Source: RFSX01 sp965230215 (lineage in GTDB: Bacteria > Bacteroidota > Bacteroidia > Chitinophagales > Saprospiraceae). From it: 64,000 nt of DNA. The notes under the pieces are model-generated. The model was not told the origin of the DNA and did not search any database. It was given only the letters and a program-made list of their open reading frames with translations. Shown here in pieces: positions 54,316 to 63,511 of the stretch. The position numbers and the translations under genes were made by a program. Where the stretch lies: positions 186,001 to 250,000 of the forward strand of contig CBDDKN010000002.1 of NCBI GenBank assembly GCA_965230215.1, read 5' to 3'. Every line of letters begins with the position of its first letter. Position 1 is the first letter of the stretch.

Positions 54316-55715
54316 TAAGATCGCTTGATTATTTGAGCTGTTAGCTCACCTTCGGAGACTATGGAATCACCAACATAGGCAGTTCCCTGCATGTGTACGA
54401 TGCCTCTCCTGATAGGTGACAGCAACTCCATTTTCAGAATGATTGTATCACCTGGTTTTACAATTTTTTTGAATTTAACATTATCCATTTTCAGGAAGTA
54501 TGTATCCCAGTTGGCCGGATCTTCGACCTGAGAAAGCGCAAGTATACCTCCGGTTTGGGCCAAGGCTTCCATCTGAAGGACGCCTGGGAATACTGGATTA
54601 CCAGGGAAGTGGCCCTGGAAAAAGCTTTCATCACCAGTCACATTTTTCACACCCACGACCATGTTATCCTGCAAATCAATGATTTTATCAACAAGTAAAA
54701 ACGGATATCTGTGAGGAATGAAGCCTTTGATGTCTTCATGTTCATATAATGCCGGCTTCTCTGGATCATACACAGGCATTCCCTTGAGTTTCTTCACTTT
54801 TTGGAACTCGTCTTTAAGGAATTTGGCAAAAGCCACATTTCCAGTATGTCCTGGCTTCTTTGCTATAATTGTTCCTTTTATAGGCTTGCGCAGGAGATAA
54901 AGGTCACCGACAAGATCCAGAAGTTTGTGCCGTGCTGGTTCGTTGGGAAACTGAAGTGTTAATCCATTGAGGATGCCGTTATCTACGATGACATCTTCAC
55001 TGACATTGAATTTGCTTGCCAGAGCCTTGACACGTTCCTTGGGAAAATCCTGGTGACCGAAAACGATCGCATTATCCACCCTTCCACCTTTGATGATGCC
55101 GCGTTTATGTAGCTCTTCCAGTTCATTCACAAAAACAAAAGTCCTGGAAGGGGCTATATCCTTTTCATAGTCAGTAAGACTGTTGAATATGGCGACTTGA
55201 CGCCCAACCTTCAAACTGTCCTTGTATTCAATTATTGATGTAATTTCAGACTCGCTATGGTCCTCAACAGGAAAGTAATAATATTCAGCGCCACTCTTTT
55301 CATCTATGAATTTCAACTGCTTGGGCAGTTCTATGTATTCTCTGTCAGACTCCTGTTCTGTTGTTCCTATATTTTGAATTTCCTTGACAAATGGCATAGC
55401 ACTGCCATCCAGAATAGGAATTTCTGGGCCTGTCAATTCAATCCTTGCATTATCGACTCCAAGACCAAATAGAGCGCTAAGCAGGTGCTCAGTGGTATGG
55501 ACGAATGTATCTGATTTTTTTATTGTAGTACTGCGGTAAGTGGAATCGACATTCAATATCGAGGCAGGGATCTCAACATCCCCTTCGAGGTCAGTTCTTA
55601 CAAAGAATATTCCCTTATCAGCATCGGCAGGTCCACATTTCATGTGAACATATTTACCGGTGTGTAATCCTATTCCTTCTACTTTGAATTCTCCAGCTAA
55701 AGTTCTTTGCTTCAT
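54315..55715 (-). CDS. lpxC/fabZ: Bifunctional UDP-3-O-acyl-N-acetylglucosamine deacetylase / 3-hydroxyacyl-ACP dehydratase
   Basis: Fusion typical of Bacteroidota. Residues 1-300 are LpxC: zinc ligands in VHTTEHLLSALFGLGVDN and RHKLLDLVGDLYLL. Residues about 318-466 are FabZ: IPHRYPFLLVDKI and the active-site GHFPGNPVFPGVLQMEALAQ. It gives one protein for lipid A deacetylation and for fatty acid dehydration. The ATG overlaps lpxD by 4 bases. Confidence 0.97.
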   Translation of the reverse strand: MKQRTLAGEFKVEGIGLHTGKYVHMKCGPADADKGIFFVRTDLEGDVEIPASILNVDSTYRSTTIKKSDTFVHTTEHLLSALFGLGVDNARIELTGPEIPILDGSAMPFVKEIQNIGTTEQESDREYIELPKQLKFIDEKSGAEYYYFPVEDHSESEITSIIEYKDSLKVGRQVAIFNSLTDYEKDIAPSRTFVFVNELEELHKRGIIKGGRVDNAIVFGHQDFPKERVKALASKFNVSEDVIVDNGILNGLTLQFPNEPARHKLLDLVGDLYLLRKPIKGTIIAKKPGHTGNVAFAKFLKDEFQKVKKLKGMPVYDPEKPALYEHEDIKGFIPHRYPFLLVDKIIDLQDNMVVGVKNVTGDESFFQGHFPGNPVFPGVLQMEALAQTGGILALSQVEDPANWDTYFLKMDNVKFKKIVKPGDTIILKMELLSPIRRGIVHMQGTAYVGDSIVSEGELTAQIIKRS

Positions 55716-56758
55716 AATTTATCCGAACGCTCTGAGAGCTCTTTCAATAGTTTTTCGAGATGTTTTATCCGTTTTTCAATGTCGGGTAAATTCTTGTATA
55801 TCGCAAAGGATTTCAGATAATTATTGTAATCGATAGCGGGATAACCATACCATTTTGTATCGGTCTCTCGAACCGATTTGGTCATACCACTCTGCGCTTG
55901 AATTAATGTTCTGTCAGCGATATCAATGTGTCCTACGATACCGGCCTGGCCTCCAATTTGACAATTGGAACCCACCTTGGTACTTCCGGCCACTCCTGAT
56001 TGAGCTGCCATTACAGTGTTTTTACCAATTTCCACATTATGAGCGATCTGGATTAGATTATCCAGCTTGACACCCTTTCGGATCACTGTAGAGCCCATCG
56101 TTGCTCTATCTATCACCGTATTGGAGCCTATTTCGACTTCATCTTCTATTATAACATTGCCAATCTGAGGTATTTTCTTGAACGAGCCATTTTTCAGCGG
56201 CGCAAACCCAAATCCATCAGATCCAATTATGGCATTGGCATGAATAATACAATTATCCCCAATCAGGCAATCTTTATAAATCTTGACACCGGGATAAATA
56301 ATGCAATTCTCTCCAATTCGGACATTGGGACCGATGTAAACCTGGGACATCAATTTGGTACCCTTGGCAATCTTTGCATTGTCTGACACTACTGTAAAAG
56401 CACCTACAGAGCAAGTCTCATGAACCAATGCCGATTTTGCAATGCTGCTTATATCAGATACCTCACTCTCTAATGGCAATAAGCCACCAAAAATATTCAA
56501 GATCTCAGCTAAGGATGCATAGACGTTATCAACAGCAATTGTAGGTACATCAAAATCGATGTTGGACCATTCCTTTGATAGAAGGATAGCAGAAGCATTT
56601 GTATTGCGTGCCTTTTGGAGATACCTGTCATTGGACAAAAAAGTGATTTGCCCTTTCTGAGCTGTACTTATATCACAAGCACCACTGATTTCAATAGTTC
56701 CATCACCTCTTACAATACCCCCAATCTGCTTGGCTATATTTTCTACAGTAATTACCAT
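55712..56758 (-). CDS. lpxD: UDP-3-O-(3-hydroxyacyl)glucosamine N-acyltransferase
   Basis: Third-step acyltransferase of lipid A. The N-terminal uridine-binding domain (1-95) ends before a hexapeptide beta-helix with the catalytic His in LIQIAHNVEIGKNTVMAAQSG. The C-terminal helix is coiled-coil-like (DIEKRIKHLEKLLKELSE). Length 348. First gene of the lpx operon; the 260-base gap to the divergent hemC gene contains the hemC promoter and no clear match for lpxD. Confidence 0.96.
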   Translation of the reverse strand: MVITVENIAKQIGGIVRGDGTIEISGACDISTAQKGQITFLSNDRYLQKARNTNASAILLSKEWSNIDFDVPTIAVDNVYASLAEILNIFGGLLPLESEVSDISSIAKSALVHETCSVGAFTVVSDNAKIAKGTKLMSQVYIGPNVRIGENCIIYPGVKIYKDCLIGDNCIIHANAIIGSDGFGFAPLKNGSFKKIPQIGNVIIEDEVEIGSNTVIDRATMGSTVIRKGVKLDNLIQIAHNVEIGKNTVMAAQSGVAGSTKVGSNCQIGGQAGIVGHIDIADRTLIQAQSGMTKSVRETDTKWYGYPAIDYNNYLKSFAIYKNLPDIEKRIKHLEKLLKELSERSDKL

Positions 56759-56978
56759 ATTATATACTATGTGAAGTTGTCTACGCTAATAATATCAGTC
56801 AATTTCTATACCATCTATTTGACTACTAATGATGTCAATTTATACATAAACACATAGTCGGTATTAAAAATAGACTGCAAAGGTCTTCAATTTTGTCAAA
56901 AAAACAGAATTATGTCTCCTTCATTAATTGCTAAGCCTACGTGCAGCAGGCCTATTAAAAGTGAATCGAGCTTTTCAA

Positions 56979-57010
56979 TTTGTAATATTTCGCTAATTGA
57001 AGCACTTTTG
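56979..57010 (+). promoter_or_regulatory. Promoter for hemC
   Basis: TTTG at 56979-56982, 20-base spacer, then CACTTTTG at 57003-57010, seven of eight to TAnnTTTG. Only 8 bases separate it from the hemC ATG, implying an almost leaderless transcript. Confidence 0.5.
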
Positions 57011-57018
57011 CGATTCAA

Positions 57019-57921
57019 ATGGAGAACAAGAACATAATTATTGGAACCAGGGGCAGTAAACTGGCATTATGGCAAGCGCACTATCTTCAAGATCAGTTAA
57101 GTGCCATTGATGTGAGTTCAGAACTGCTGATTATCAAAACCAAAGGGGATAAAATACAGAATCTTAGTTTTGATAAGATAGAGGGCAAGGGATTCTTCAC
57201 AAAGGAGATTGAAGAAGCTTTGATAGGCGGTGATATAGATGTTGCTGTCCATTCACTCAAGGATATGCCAACTGAAGCTACGCCAGGATTGAGCTTGGCT
57301 GGATTATCGTATAGAGAAGATCCAGCTGATTTGCTTATTATCAGAAAGGATGCTTATGATGCTGGCAGACCGTTGAAGCTAAAGGAAAATGCTGTCGTTG
57401 GTACTTCTTCGATAAGAAGAAAAAGCCAGATTTTAAGATTTTCTTCTTCGGTGGAAATAAAGGATCTAAGGGGCAATGTGCCCACGCGGGTTGGTAAGCT
57501 TGCCAATGGTGATTATGATGCCATAGTGCTTGCAGCAGCAGGATTGAACAGACTTGAAATTGATTTGTCAGATTTCGAAACGCTTAGACTAAATCCAAAA
57601 GAATTCAACCCTGCACCAGGGCAAGGCATCATCGTTTACCAAAGCAGGAAAGAAGATATCCTTGTCAGAAAGATGCTCAGCAAAATTCATCATCGCGAGG
57701 TGTCTGAATGCAGTAATGTAGAAAGAAAAGTCATGATGCTCCTCGGCGGTGGTTGTCACAGCCCATTGGGTGTCTATTGTGAAAAAGATAAAAATGGAAA
57801 TTATCACGCTTTTGCTTCATTTGGAGAGAACCCTAAAGAAATGCAAAGCTGCATGATATCACAAAGTACGCATGCAGGCTTGGCTGAAAACATTGTTGCC
57901 GAATTAAAAAAGACTAATTAA
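57019..57921 (+). CDS. hemC: Hydroxymethylbilane synthase (porphobilinogen deaminase)
   Basis: Third enzyme of heme synthesis, cytoplasmic. The start GTRGSKLALWQAH is typical. KTKGDKI and HSLKDMPTE are present, and the cofactor-binding Cys lies in LGGGCHSPLGV. Length 300. First gene of hemC, a DnaQ-like gene and hemD; the next gene begins 4 bases later. Heme demand in the window is high (six hemes in ActA, one in ActE, two in the oxidase). Confidence 0.97.
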   Translation: MENKNIIIGTRGSKLALWQAHYLQDQLSAIDVSSELLIIKTKGDKIQNLSFDKIEGKGFFTKEIEEALIGGDIDVAVHSLKDMPTEATPGLSLAGLSYREDPADLLIIRKDAYDAGRPLKLKENAVVGTSSIRRKSQILRFSSSVEIKDLRGNVPTRVGKLANGDYDAIVLAAAGLNRLEIDLSDFETLRLNPKEFNPAPGQGIIVYQSRKEDILVRKMLSKIHHREVSECSNVERKVMMLLGGGCHSPLGVYCEKDKNGNYHAFASFGENPKEMQSCMISQSTHAGLAENIVAELKKTN

Positions 57922-57925
57922 GAAT

Positions 57926-58522
57926 ATGTATCTGATCTTTGATTGCTCAGGAATTGACAGGCCAAAAAACTGGAAAGCACCTTTTTCAGACACTTTCGCC
58001 TGGCCCAGGATGATTCACCTTTCATGGATTATTCTAGATGAAGATTTAAAACCCATTGATGACTACGATCAGATTATAATTCCTGAAGGATTTTCATTCA
58101 ACAATGATATAGAAAAGCGTTGTAGAATCGATCAGGACGACATCGATACCAAAGGTGCTCCTCTAACTGATGTTCTTGAAGCCTTTGAGAAAAGTCTGCA
58201 GTCTGTGGACTATGTACTGGCTCACAATCTATCATTCAATGAAAATGTGTTGGCAGCTGAATTCCTACGTAAGGGGGTCAAACATTCCCTCTTCCTGAAA
58301 GAGCGGTTTTGCCTTATGCAGGAAAGTACCTTCTTCTGTAAGATTCCAAGCAAAACAGGTGGTTATAAATGGCCAAGCTTATCAGAACTACATAGCATTA
58401 TATTCAAAAAAGCATATGCACCACCTAACAATGCCAGAGCGGATGTTATCGCTGCTACCAGATGCTTCAAGGCATTAAAAATGGCTGGCCAACTTGATGA
58501 TATGTTTGATGATGAAGATTGA
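57926..58522 (+). CDS. DnaQ-fold 3'-5' exonuclease-like protein with lost catalytic residues
   Basis: A 198-residue RNase H-fold protein of the DEDD exonuclease type. The opening MYLIFDCSGIDRPKNWKAP aligns with active Bacteroidota relatives that start with FDTETTGLPKNWKAP: Asp6 is kept but the Glu is Ser8. In motif II (AHNLSFNENVL) Asp is Asn105. In motif III (NNARADVIAATRCF) the His is Asn168 while Asp173 is kept. Two of four acidic residues and the His are missing, so nuclease activity is unlikely. It sits between hemC and hemD. Confidence 0.85.
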   Translation: MYLIFDCSGIDRPKNWKAPFSDTFAWPRMIHLSWIILDEDLKPIDDYDQIIIPEGFSFNNDIEKRCRIDQDDIDTKGAPLTDVLEAFEKSLQSVDYVLAHNLSFNENVLAAEFLRKGVKHSLFLKERFCLMQESTFFCKIPSKTGGYKWPSLSELHSIIFKKAYAPPNNARADVIAATRCFKALKMAGQLDDMFDDED

Positions 58523-58530
58523 CACCAATC

Positions 58531-59208
58531 ATGAATATCTTTTTGTCTAGACATATCAGTGAAGCCTCCTGTTTTAATGCATTAATTGAAAAAGGTCATT
58601 CATTGTTATGTAAGTCACTTTTGGATATTGAGTTCCTTCCAGTAGAAATTGATACCGGCGCCGAAATGATATTCTTTTACAGTATCAACGGCATTAAAAG
58701 TTTCTTCGATTCCAATGAATACAACAATGAAGTCAATTATGGCGTCATGGGCGAAGGAAGCGCCAAATGCTTCAAGGATATTACTGGAAAATCACCTTTG
58801 TTCATAGGTCTCGGGAGACCAGAGGAAATTGCAGAACAGTTACTGGAACAAGTACAATTAAAAAGCATTCACTTTATTAAGGCCCAACAGTCACGGGACT
58901 CTGTTATGAATATTCTAAGTCAAATGAATATAGCATGTACATCCTCAGTGCTCTACAACAATCAAACAATCGATCAGATTCCAAGTCAAGAATTTGACAT
59001 GTTGATATTTACAAGTCCTTTAAATGCCAAGGCTTACTTTGATAAACGCCATTATGATAAAGAGATACTTGTAGCGATCGGCGCTACAACGGCCAGTGCA
59101 CTTGAATCCCTGACCGGTCAAACAGCTAGCTACCCTCAGGCCTCAAATGAAGAAGCCCTTTGTAATCATGTAAATGAAATGATCAGCGTTTATCAGGCTG
59201 ATAAATGA
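58531..59208 (+). CDS. hemD: Uroporphyrinogen-III synthase
   Basis: Closes the ring of hydroxymethylbilane. The sequence is divergent, as usual for HemD, but the pattern fits: two-domain layout with IFLSRHIS at the start, IFFYSINGIKSFF, GSAKCFK, LIFTSPLNAKAYF and VAIGATTASAL. ATG at 58531 is 8 bases after the previous stop. Context with hemC raises confidence. The end overlaps convergent adk by 16 bases. Confidence 0.85.
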   Translation: MNIFLSRHISEASCFNALIEKGHSLLCKSLLDIEFLPVEIDTGAEMIFFYSINGIKSFFDSNEYNNEVNYGVMGEGSAKCFKDITGKSPLFIGLGRPEEIAEQLLEQVQLKSIHFIKAQQSRDSVMNILSQMNIACTSSVLYNNQTIDQIPSQEFDMLIFTSPLNAKAYFDKRHYDKEILVAIGATTASALESLTGQTASYPQASNEEALCNHVNEMISVYQADK

Positions 59209-59762
59209 TCATAAAGTCTGTTGAAGATATCATCAAGACTTCCAACGCCATCTACTTTAGCTGCCAAATCCTTTTTTGCATAGTAGTTGAATACCGGGCT
59301 GGTCTTAGCATTATACTCAACGATACGCTTTCTTATAATATCCTCGCTTTGATCATCCGGTCTGCCAGATGTCTTTCCTCTCTCCAATAGTCGATTGACG
59401 ATTTCATCATCGGGTACATCAAGAGCAAGAAGATGCGTAATCTGTGTGTTGCGTTTTTCAAGAATGGCATCAAGTGCTTCCGCCTGAGCAATAGTTCTTG
59501 GAAAACCATCCAAAATATATCCGTGCGGATTTTGACTTTGATCCAATTTGTTCTCAAGCATACCAATCGTAACCTCATCAGGGACAAGTATTCCCTGATC
59601 CATATACTCCTGAGCTTTGATTCCCAGGGGCGTCTTATTGCTAATTTCATATCTGAACAGATCACCTGTAGAGATATGTGTCAAGTCAAACTTTTCTTCA
59701 ATAGTCTTAGCCTGAGTTCCTTTTCCAGATCCTGGAGGGCCAAAAATGATCAAGTTTATCAT
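59193..59762 (-). CDS. adk: Adenylate kinase
   Basis: Interconverts AMP, ADP and ATP. P-loop FGPPGSGKGTQ at residues 7-17, ISTGDLFRYEI, DGFPRTIAQAEAL and a short lid RGKTSGRPDDQSEDIIRKR. It has no Cys for zinc. I chose ATG at 59762 (MINLIIFGPPGSGKG, 189 residues), the normal start. A TAnnTTTG element lies about 20 bases upstream. Confidence 0.97.
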   Translation of the reverse strand: MINLIIFGPPGSGKGTQAKTIEEKFDLTHISTGDLFRYEISNKTPLGIKAQEYMDQGILVPDEVTIGMLENKLDQSQNPHGYILDGFPRTIAQAEALDAILEKRNTQITHLLALDVPDDEIVNRLLERGKTSGRPDDQSEDIIRKRIVEYNAKTSPVFNYYAKKDLAAKVDGVGSLDDIFNRLYDHLSA

Positions 59763-59782
59763 GGGATATAGTTTTAAGTCTG

Positions 59783-59790
59783 CAAAAGTA
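59783..59790 (-). promoter_or_regulatory. Possible -7 element for adk
   Basis: TACTTTTG on the minus strand matches TAnnTTTG exactly, 20 bases ahead of the adk ATG. No good TTTG is found at the right spacing. Confidence 0.35.
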
Positions 59791-59829
59791 ACACTTTTTG
59801 GCATTGAAGGGTTCTTGAAATACTAATGT

Positions 59830-60285
59830 TTACAGGTAACTGCGCACATAAAGCATCTTCTTCGACCAATAAGAAGAACCATAGATTTCTTCTGCGACGA
59901 CTCCTCGGGAGCTGGATGCATGAATCATCCATAATTCACCTCTTTTGGATTTATATACTATGCCTACATGATCGACCTTGCGGCCCTTTTTAAAAAAGAC
60001 AAGGTCACCGGGCTTATATTGTGAGGTTTTGAGCTTTTTCCCTGTCTTGGCTTGTTCTTTTGAACTCCTGCCAATACTTCTATTTGCAGCTTTATTGTAT
60101 ACATAAGCCGTAAAGCCAGAACAGTCAAATCCATTCTTATTCTTTCCGCCATATCTATAAGGACTTCCTATCAAGGACTCAGCAGTCCTGACAACTTGAA
60201 GTCTGTCATTATCGATTGTAGGTCCCTTCGCGCAGGAATAATAACCCACAAAATAAAGCATGAGGAATGGTACGCAGTATCGCAT
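59830..60285 (-). CDS. NlpC/P60-family cell wall hydrolase
   Basis: Peptidoglycan peptidase of 151 residues. Catalytic Cys55 in GFDCSGFTAYVY, His106 in DHVGIVY and His122 in MIHASS. The N-terminal hydrophobic signal ends at Cys18 (VGYYSC), a weak lipobox, so a lipoprotein or secreted form is possible. I chose ATG at 60285 over a TTG two codons upstream. Confidence 0.92.
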   Translation of the reverse strand: MRYCVPFLMLYFVGYYSCAKGPTIDNDRLQVVRTAESLIGSPYRYGGKNKNGFDCSGFTAYVYNKAANRSIGRSSKEQAKTGKKLKTSQYKPGDLVFFKKGRKVDHVGIVYKSKRGELWMIHASSSRGVVAEEIYGSSYWSKKMLYVRSYL

Positions 60286-60337
60286 ATTCAATGGTAATAC
60301 CTAGATAACGGTTTATACCTGATTGGAATTATAAAAA

Positions 60338-60363
60338 AAGGCCCGGATTATCATCCAGGCCTT
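60338..60363 (-). terminator. Rho-independent terminator after rplY
   Basis: Stem arms 60338-60348 and 60353-60363 pair over 11 bp with one G-U, loop of four; on the minus strand it is followed by six T. It lies 37 bases past the rplY stop. Confidence 0.8.
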
Positions 60364-60400
60364 AAAGAGCGATTATAATTTGAGATTAAACTTTTCTCGT

Positions 60401-61012
60401 TTATTCTGCAGGAGCTTCTGCAGGAGCAGCAACTTCACCAGCAGCCTCAGCTTTCGAAGCAGCTGATTTAAGAGCTCTCGGAATTTCAACATTGGCAACA
60501 GGAACACTTGGGTTAACCATAAGTTCCATACCATCAGCCAATTCGATATCGCGAACCCTTACAGAGCTACCCAATTCTAGGCTAGATATATCGATGAATA
60601 ATTCATCAACAAGGTTTTTTGGATCAACTTTGACCTTAACCTTTCTCATTGATTGGATCAATTTACCACCACCTTTCACACCAGGAGAAACACCTTTGAA
60701 TCTTACAGGTATTTCAACTTTAATCATTCTTCCATCCTCAACAGCAAGAAAATCGATATGCTCGATAGCGTCTGTCAGTGGGTGAAATTGAATATCCTTT
60801 ACTATAGCTTTATATTTTTTACCATCGATATCAAGCTCAGTAAGCTTGAAATCAGGGGTATAGATTGCTGCTTTTACATCATTGTGAGTGGTAGCAAAAG
60901 GAACATTTAAGTCACCACCATAAAGAATGGCTGGAATCTTTCCTTCTTGTCTTAGGACTGATGCCTTAGTGTTGACATCTCTTGTCTCTGTTTTAATAGC
61001 TACAACGTTCAT
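60401..61012 (-). CDS. rplY: 50S ribosomal protein L25 (Ctc form)
   Basis: Ribosomal protein binding 5S rRNA. Residues 1-95 are the L25 domain (AIKTETRDVNTKASVLRQEG, IPAILYGG), and 100-185 the Ctc/TL5 C-terminal domain. An Ala/Glu/Pro tail closes the protein. Length 203. A clear promoter precedes it, and a terminator follows. Confidence 0.96.
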   Translation of the reverse strand: MNVVAIKTETRDVNTKASVLRQEGKIPAILYGGDLNVPFATTHNDVKAAIYTPDFKLTELDIDGKKYKAIVKDIQFHPLTDAIEHIDFLAVEDGRMIKVEIPVRFKGVSPGVKGGGKLIQSMRKVKVKVDPKNLVDELFIDISSLELGSSVRVRDIELADGMELMVNPSVPVANVEIPRALKSAASKAEAAGEVAAPAEAPAE

Positions 61013-61060
61013 TTTCTTACGTTTTAAAGTATCTTTTAAAGATATAATTCAAAAGGAGTG

Positions 61061-61093
61061 CAAAGATACAAAAGAAAAAACCATTATAGCAAA
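61061..61093 (-). promoter_or_regulatory. Bacteroidota promoter for rplY
   Basis: On the minus strand TTTG (61090-61093), 21-base spacer, TATCTTTG (61061-61068), an exact match to both elements. It sits just beyond the prs stop and implies a leader of about 40 bases. Confidence 0.6.
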
Positions 61094-61094
61094 C

Positions 61095-62027
61095 TTATTT
61101 GTCAACAAATAAGGCAGAAATGGATTTGAATTCGTGTGTATTTCGGATCGCCTTGGCAAAGAGCTTATCGCAAGACAAAACTCTGATCTTCTTTGATTTC
61201 TGTCTCAATGGAATTGTATCTGTCACTATCAACTCAGTAAGCACAGAATTTTCAATATTTTCATAAGCCTTACCTGATAAAACCGGATGCGTAGCCAATG
61301 CTCTCACACTTTTTGCACCTTTATCCAGAATGGCCTGGGCTGCTTTGCACAATGTTCCTGCTGTATCCACAAGGTCATCAACAAGAATAACATCTGCACC
61401 CGACACCTCACCAATAACAGTCATACTCTCCACTTTATTGGCTACTTTACGTACCTTATCACAAATCACAAGGTCGCATTCAAAATACTTTGCAAAACTT
61501 CTTGCGCGCTTAACACCACCTACATCAGGACTGGCAAAAATCACATTAGACATGTCATGCTCAGCCAGATAAGGCATAAAAATAGCCTCCCCTTTCAGGT
61601 GATCCACAGGAATATCGAAGAACCCCTGGATCTGATCTGCATGCAAATCCATAGTAACGATTCGATCAGCACCTGCTGCTTCAAGCAGATTGGCTATCAA
61701 TTTGGCAGATATTGGAACTCTGGGCTTGTCTTTTCTATCCTGTCTGGCATATCCAAAATATGGAATAACCGCTGTGATATATCCCGCCGAAGCACGCTTA
61801 GCAGAATCAATTAACAACAACAATTCCATCAGGTTGTCTGCAGGTGCAGCTGTTGACTGAATGAAAAAGACATACGCTCCCCTTACAGATTCGGTGATTA
61901 CTGTCTGCATTTCACCATCGCTAAACCTGTTGACCTTTAATCTGCCAAGGGGTTCTCCGTAGAAATCCGCTATCTTTTCAGCAAGATATTTGGAGTGTGT
62001 TCCAGAAAAGAGTTTTACATCTACCAT
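61095..62027 (-). CDS. prs: Ribose-phosphate pyrophosphokinase
   Basis: Makes PRPP. Family blocks FSDGEMQTVITESVRG, PYFGYARQDRK, MDLHADQIQGFFDIPVDHL and the PRPP loop VDDLVDTAGTLCKAA. ATG at 62027 gives the standard 310 residues. rplY lies downstream with its own promoter. Confidence 0.97.
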   Translation of the reverse strand: MVDVKLFSGTHSKYLAEKIADFYGEPLGRLKVNRFSDGEMQTVITESVRGAYVFFIQSTAAPADNLMELLLLIDSAKRASAGYITAVIPYFGYARQDRKDKPRVPISAKLIANLLEAAGADRIVTMDLHADQIQGFFDIPVDHLKGEAIFMPYLAEHDMSNVIFASPDVGGVKRARSFAKYFECDLVICDKVRKVANKVESMTVIGEVSGADVILVDDLVDTAGTLCKAAQAILDKGAKSVRALATHPVLSGKAYENIENSVLTELIVTDTIPLRQKSKKIRVLSCDKLFAKAIRNTHEFKSISALFVDK

Positions 62028-62109
62028 ACTAAAGATATCTTTGACGGCGAAAATAAGAAAGTGCTGCAACAATTACTTATATGGCTTGTCTAAATAGCTA
62101 AATTATCAG

Positions 62110-62994
62110 TTGAGTAAATTAATCAAATCCGAATCTTCTCTGGCATGGGTCCTGCTCATTATTCTCAGCCTTATCTGGGGCAGTTCATTTATTCTGATTA
62201 AAAAGGCGCTTATAAGTTTTACGCCTCTGGAAGTTGGCGCCGCAAGAATTACCATTTCATTCCTGGCTTTCCTGCCTCTTTTTTTTAAAAATCTGAAGAA
62301 GATTCCCTGGCAAAAATGGCGTTGGTTTGCTTTGGTAGGAATCTGCGGAAGTGGTATACCCGCTTTCCTTTTTGCGATAGGCCAAACAAAAATACCAAGC
62401 AGTATTGCGGGTGTCATAAACAGCATGACCCCAATATTCACACTTCTACTTGCTGTTATGTTCTTTTCTGGTAAATTGATCAAAAGGCAGGCATACGGCA
62501 TACTTATGGGATTCGGTGGTGCTCTGCTCCTTTTCTTTATCAAGAAAGAAGGAGAGTTGATATTCCCGATCAGCTATGCTTTATTACTCGTTCTAGCCAC
62601 GGTTTCTTATGCCATAAGTGGCAATACAGTTGGACGCTTTCTCTCGGGTGTGCGGCCGACGATCATCAGCGTTGTATCTTTTTGCCTAATAGGGCCTTTC
62701 ATGTTGGCTTATCTACTCAGCAGTGATTTTATTTCACATATACAAAATTCAGATTACGGCTTACAATCTTTTGCCGCAGTATGCACACTCTCTTTGGTGG
62801 GGACCTTTCTTGCCAATATCCTTTTCTTCCGCTTAATACAGCTGACCGATGCGGTTTTCTCTTCTTCTGTTAGTTTCATTATTCCTATTGTAGCTCTCGG
62901 ATGGGGAATTCTTGACGGAGAGCTGATAACTGTCTTTCATCTGCTGGCTCTCATCTTTATTCTGACAGGGGTCTTCCTCGCAAAAAGGAAGTAA
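62110..62994 (+). CDS. EamA/DMT-family transporter
   Basis: Inner membrane drug/metabolite-type exporter with ten helices in two EamA repeats over 294 residues (LSLIWGSSFILIKKAL in the first; FSSSVSFIIPIVALGWGILDGE in the second). Start is TTG at 62110; no ATG occurs between the upstream stop and the first helix. Substrate is unknown. Confidence 0.9.
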   Translation: MSKLIKSESSLAWVLLIILSLIWGSSFILIKKALISFTPLEVGAARITISFLAFLPLFFKNLKKIPWQKWRWFALVGICGSGIPAFLFAIGQTKIPSSIAGVINSMTPIFTLLLAVMFFSGKLIKRQAYGILMGFGGALLLFFIKKEGELIFPISYALLLVLATVSYAISGNTVGRFLSGVRPTIISVVSFCLIGPFMLAYLLSSDFISHIQNSDYGLQSFAAVCTLSLVGTFLANILFFRLIQLTDAVFSSSVSFIIPIVALGWGILDGELITVFHLLALIFILTGVFLAKRK

Positions 62995-62995
62995 G

Positions 62996-63511
62996 TTATT
63001 TTCTATACCACTCTTTGTATTTCATATAAGCCTGTGCCGTTCCTTCTATGTAGATCTGAGCATTAAGCTTATCGATTGGCTTTAACTTTTTGGCAGGTGT
63101 CCCCGCATATATAAAACCTGATTCCAGTTTTGTTCCTGACGTCACCACTGCCCCAGCTGCGATAATTGTATTTGAAGGCACAATGACATCATCCAGAATA
63201 ATAGCACCCATCCCAACCAAAACATCAGAATGAATCTGGCATCCATGTATGATGGCTTTGTGACCTACGCTTACTCTATCATGAAGAATGGTATCAGACC
63301 TACCCACCGTGCCATGTATGATGGCACCATCCTGAATATTGCAATCTTTACCAATTCGAATTTTATTGCAATCGCCTCGTATGACAACCTGAAACCAAAC
63401 ACTACAATTCTCAGAGATGACAACATCACCTGTTATAGTTGCGTTATCCGACACCCAGGCAGATGTATCTATTTGAGGTGTTTTTCCGTTGACTTCTAGA
63501 ATGAGTGCCAT
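62996..63511 (-). CDS. Gamma-carbonic-anhydrase-like hexapeptide protein
   Basis: A 171-residue left-handed beta-helix. Three zinc-ligand-type His are visible in IIHGTVG and VGHKAIIHG, and the Arg-Asp of VIRGDCNKIRIG. Resembles YrdA/PaaY-type proteins, whose activity varies. The ATG overlaps the upstream gene's stop (TAATG). It converges with the EamA gene, 1 base apart. Confidence 0.9.
   Translation of the reverse strand: MALILEVNGKTPQIDTSAWVSDNATITGDVVISENCSVWFQVVIRGDCNKIRIGKDCNIQDGAIIHGTVGRSDTILHDRVSVGHKAIIHGCQIHSDVLVGMGAIILDDVIVPSNTIIAAGAVVTSGTKLESGFIYAGTPAKKLKPIDKLNAQIYIEGTAQAYMKYKEWYRK

Noticed and set aside
61287..61814. Open frame of 175 codons opposite prs
   Set aside because: Antisense shadow of a strongly conserved enzyme; the composition is not protein-like and no start signal is seen.
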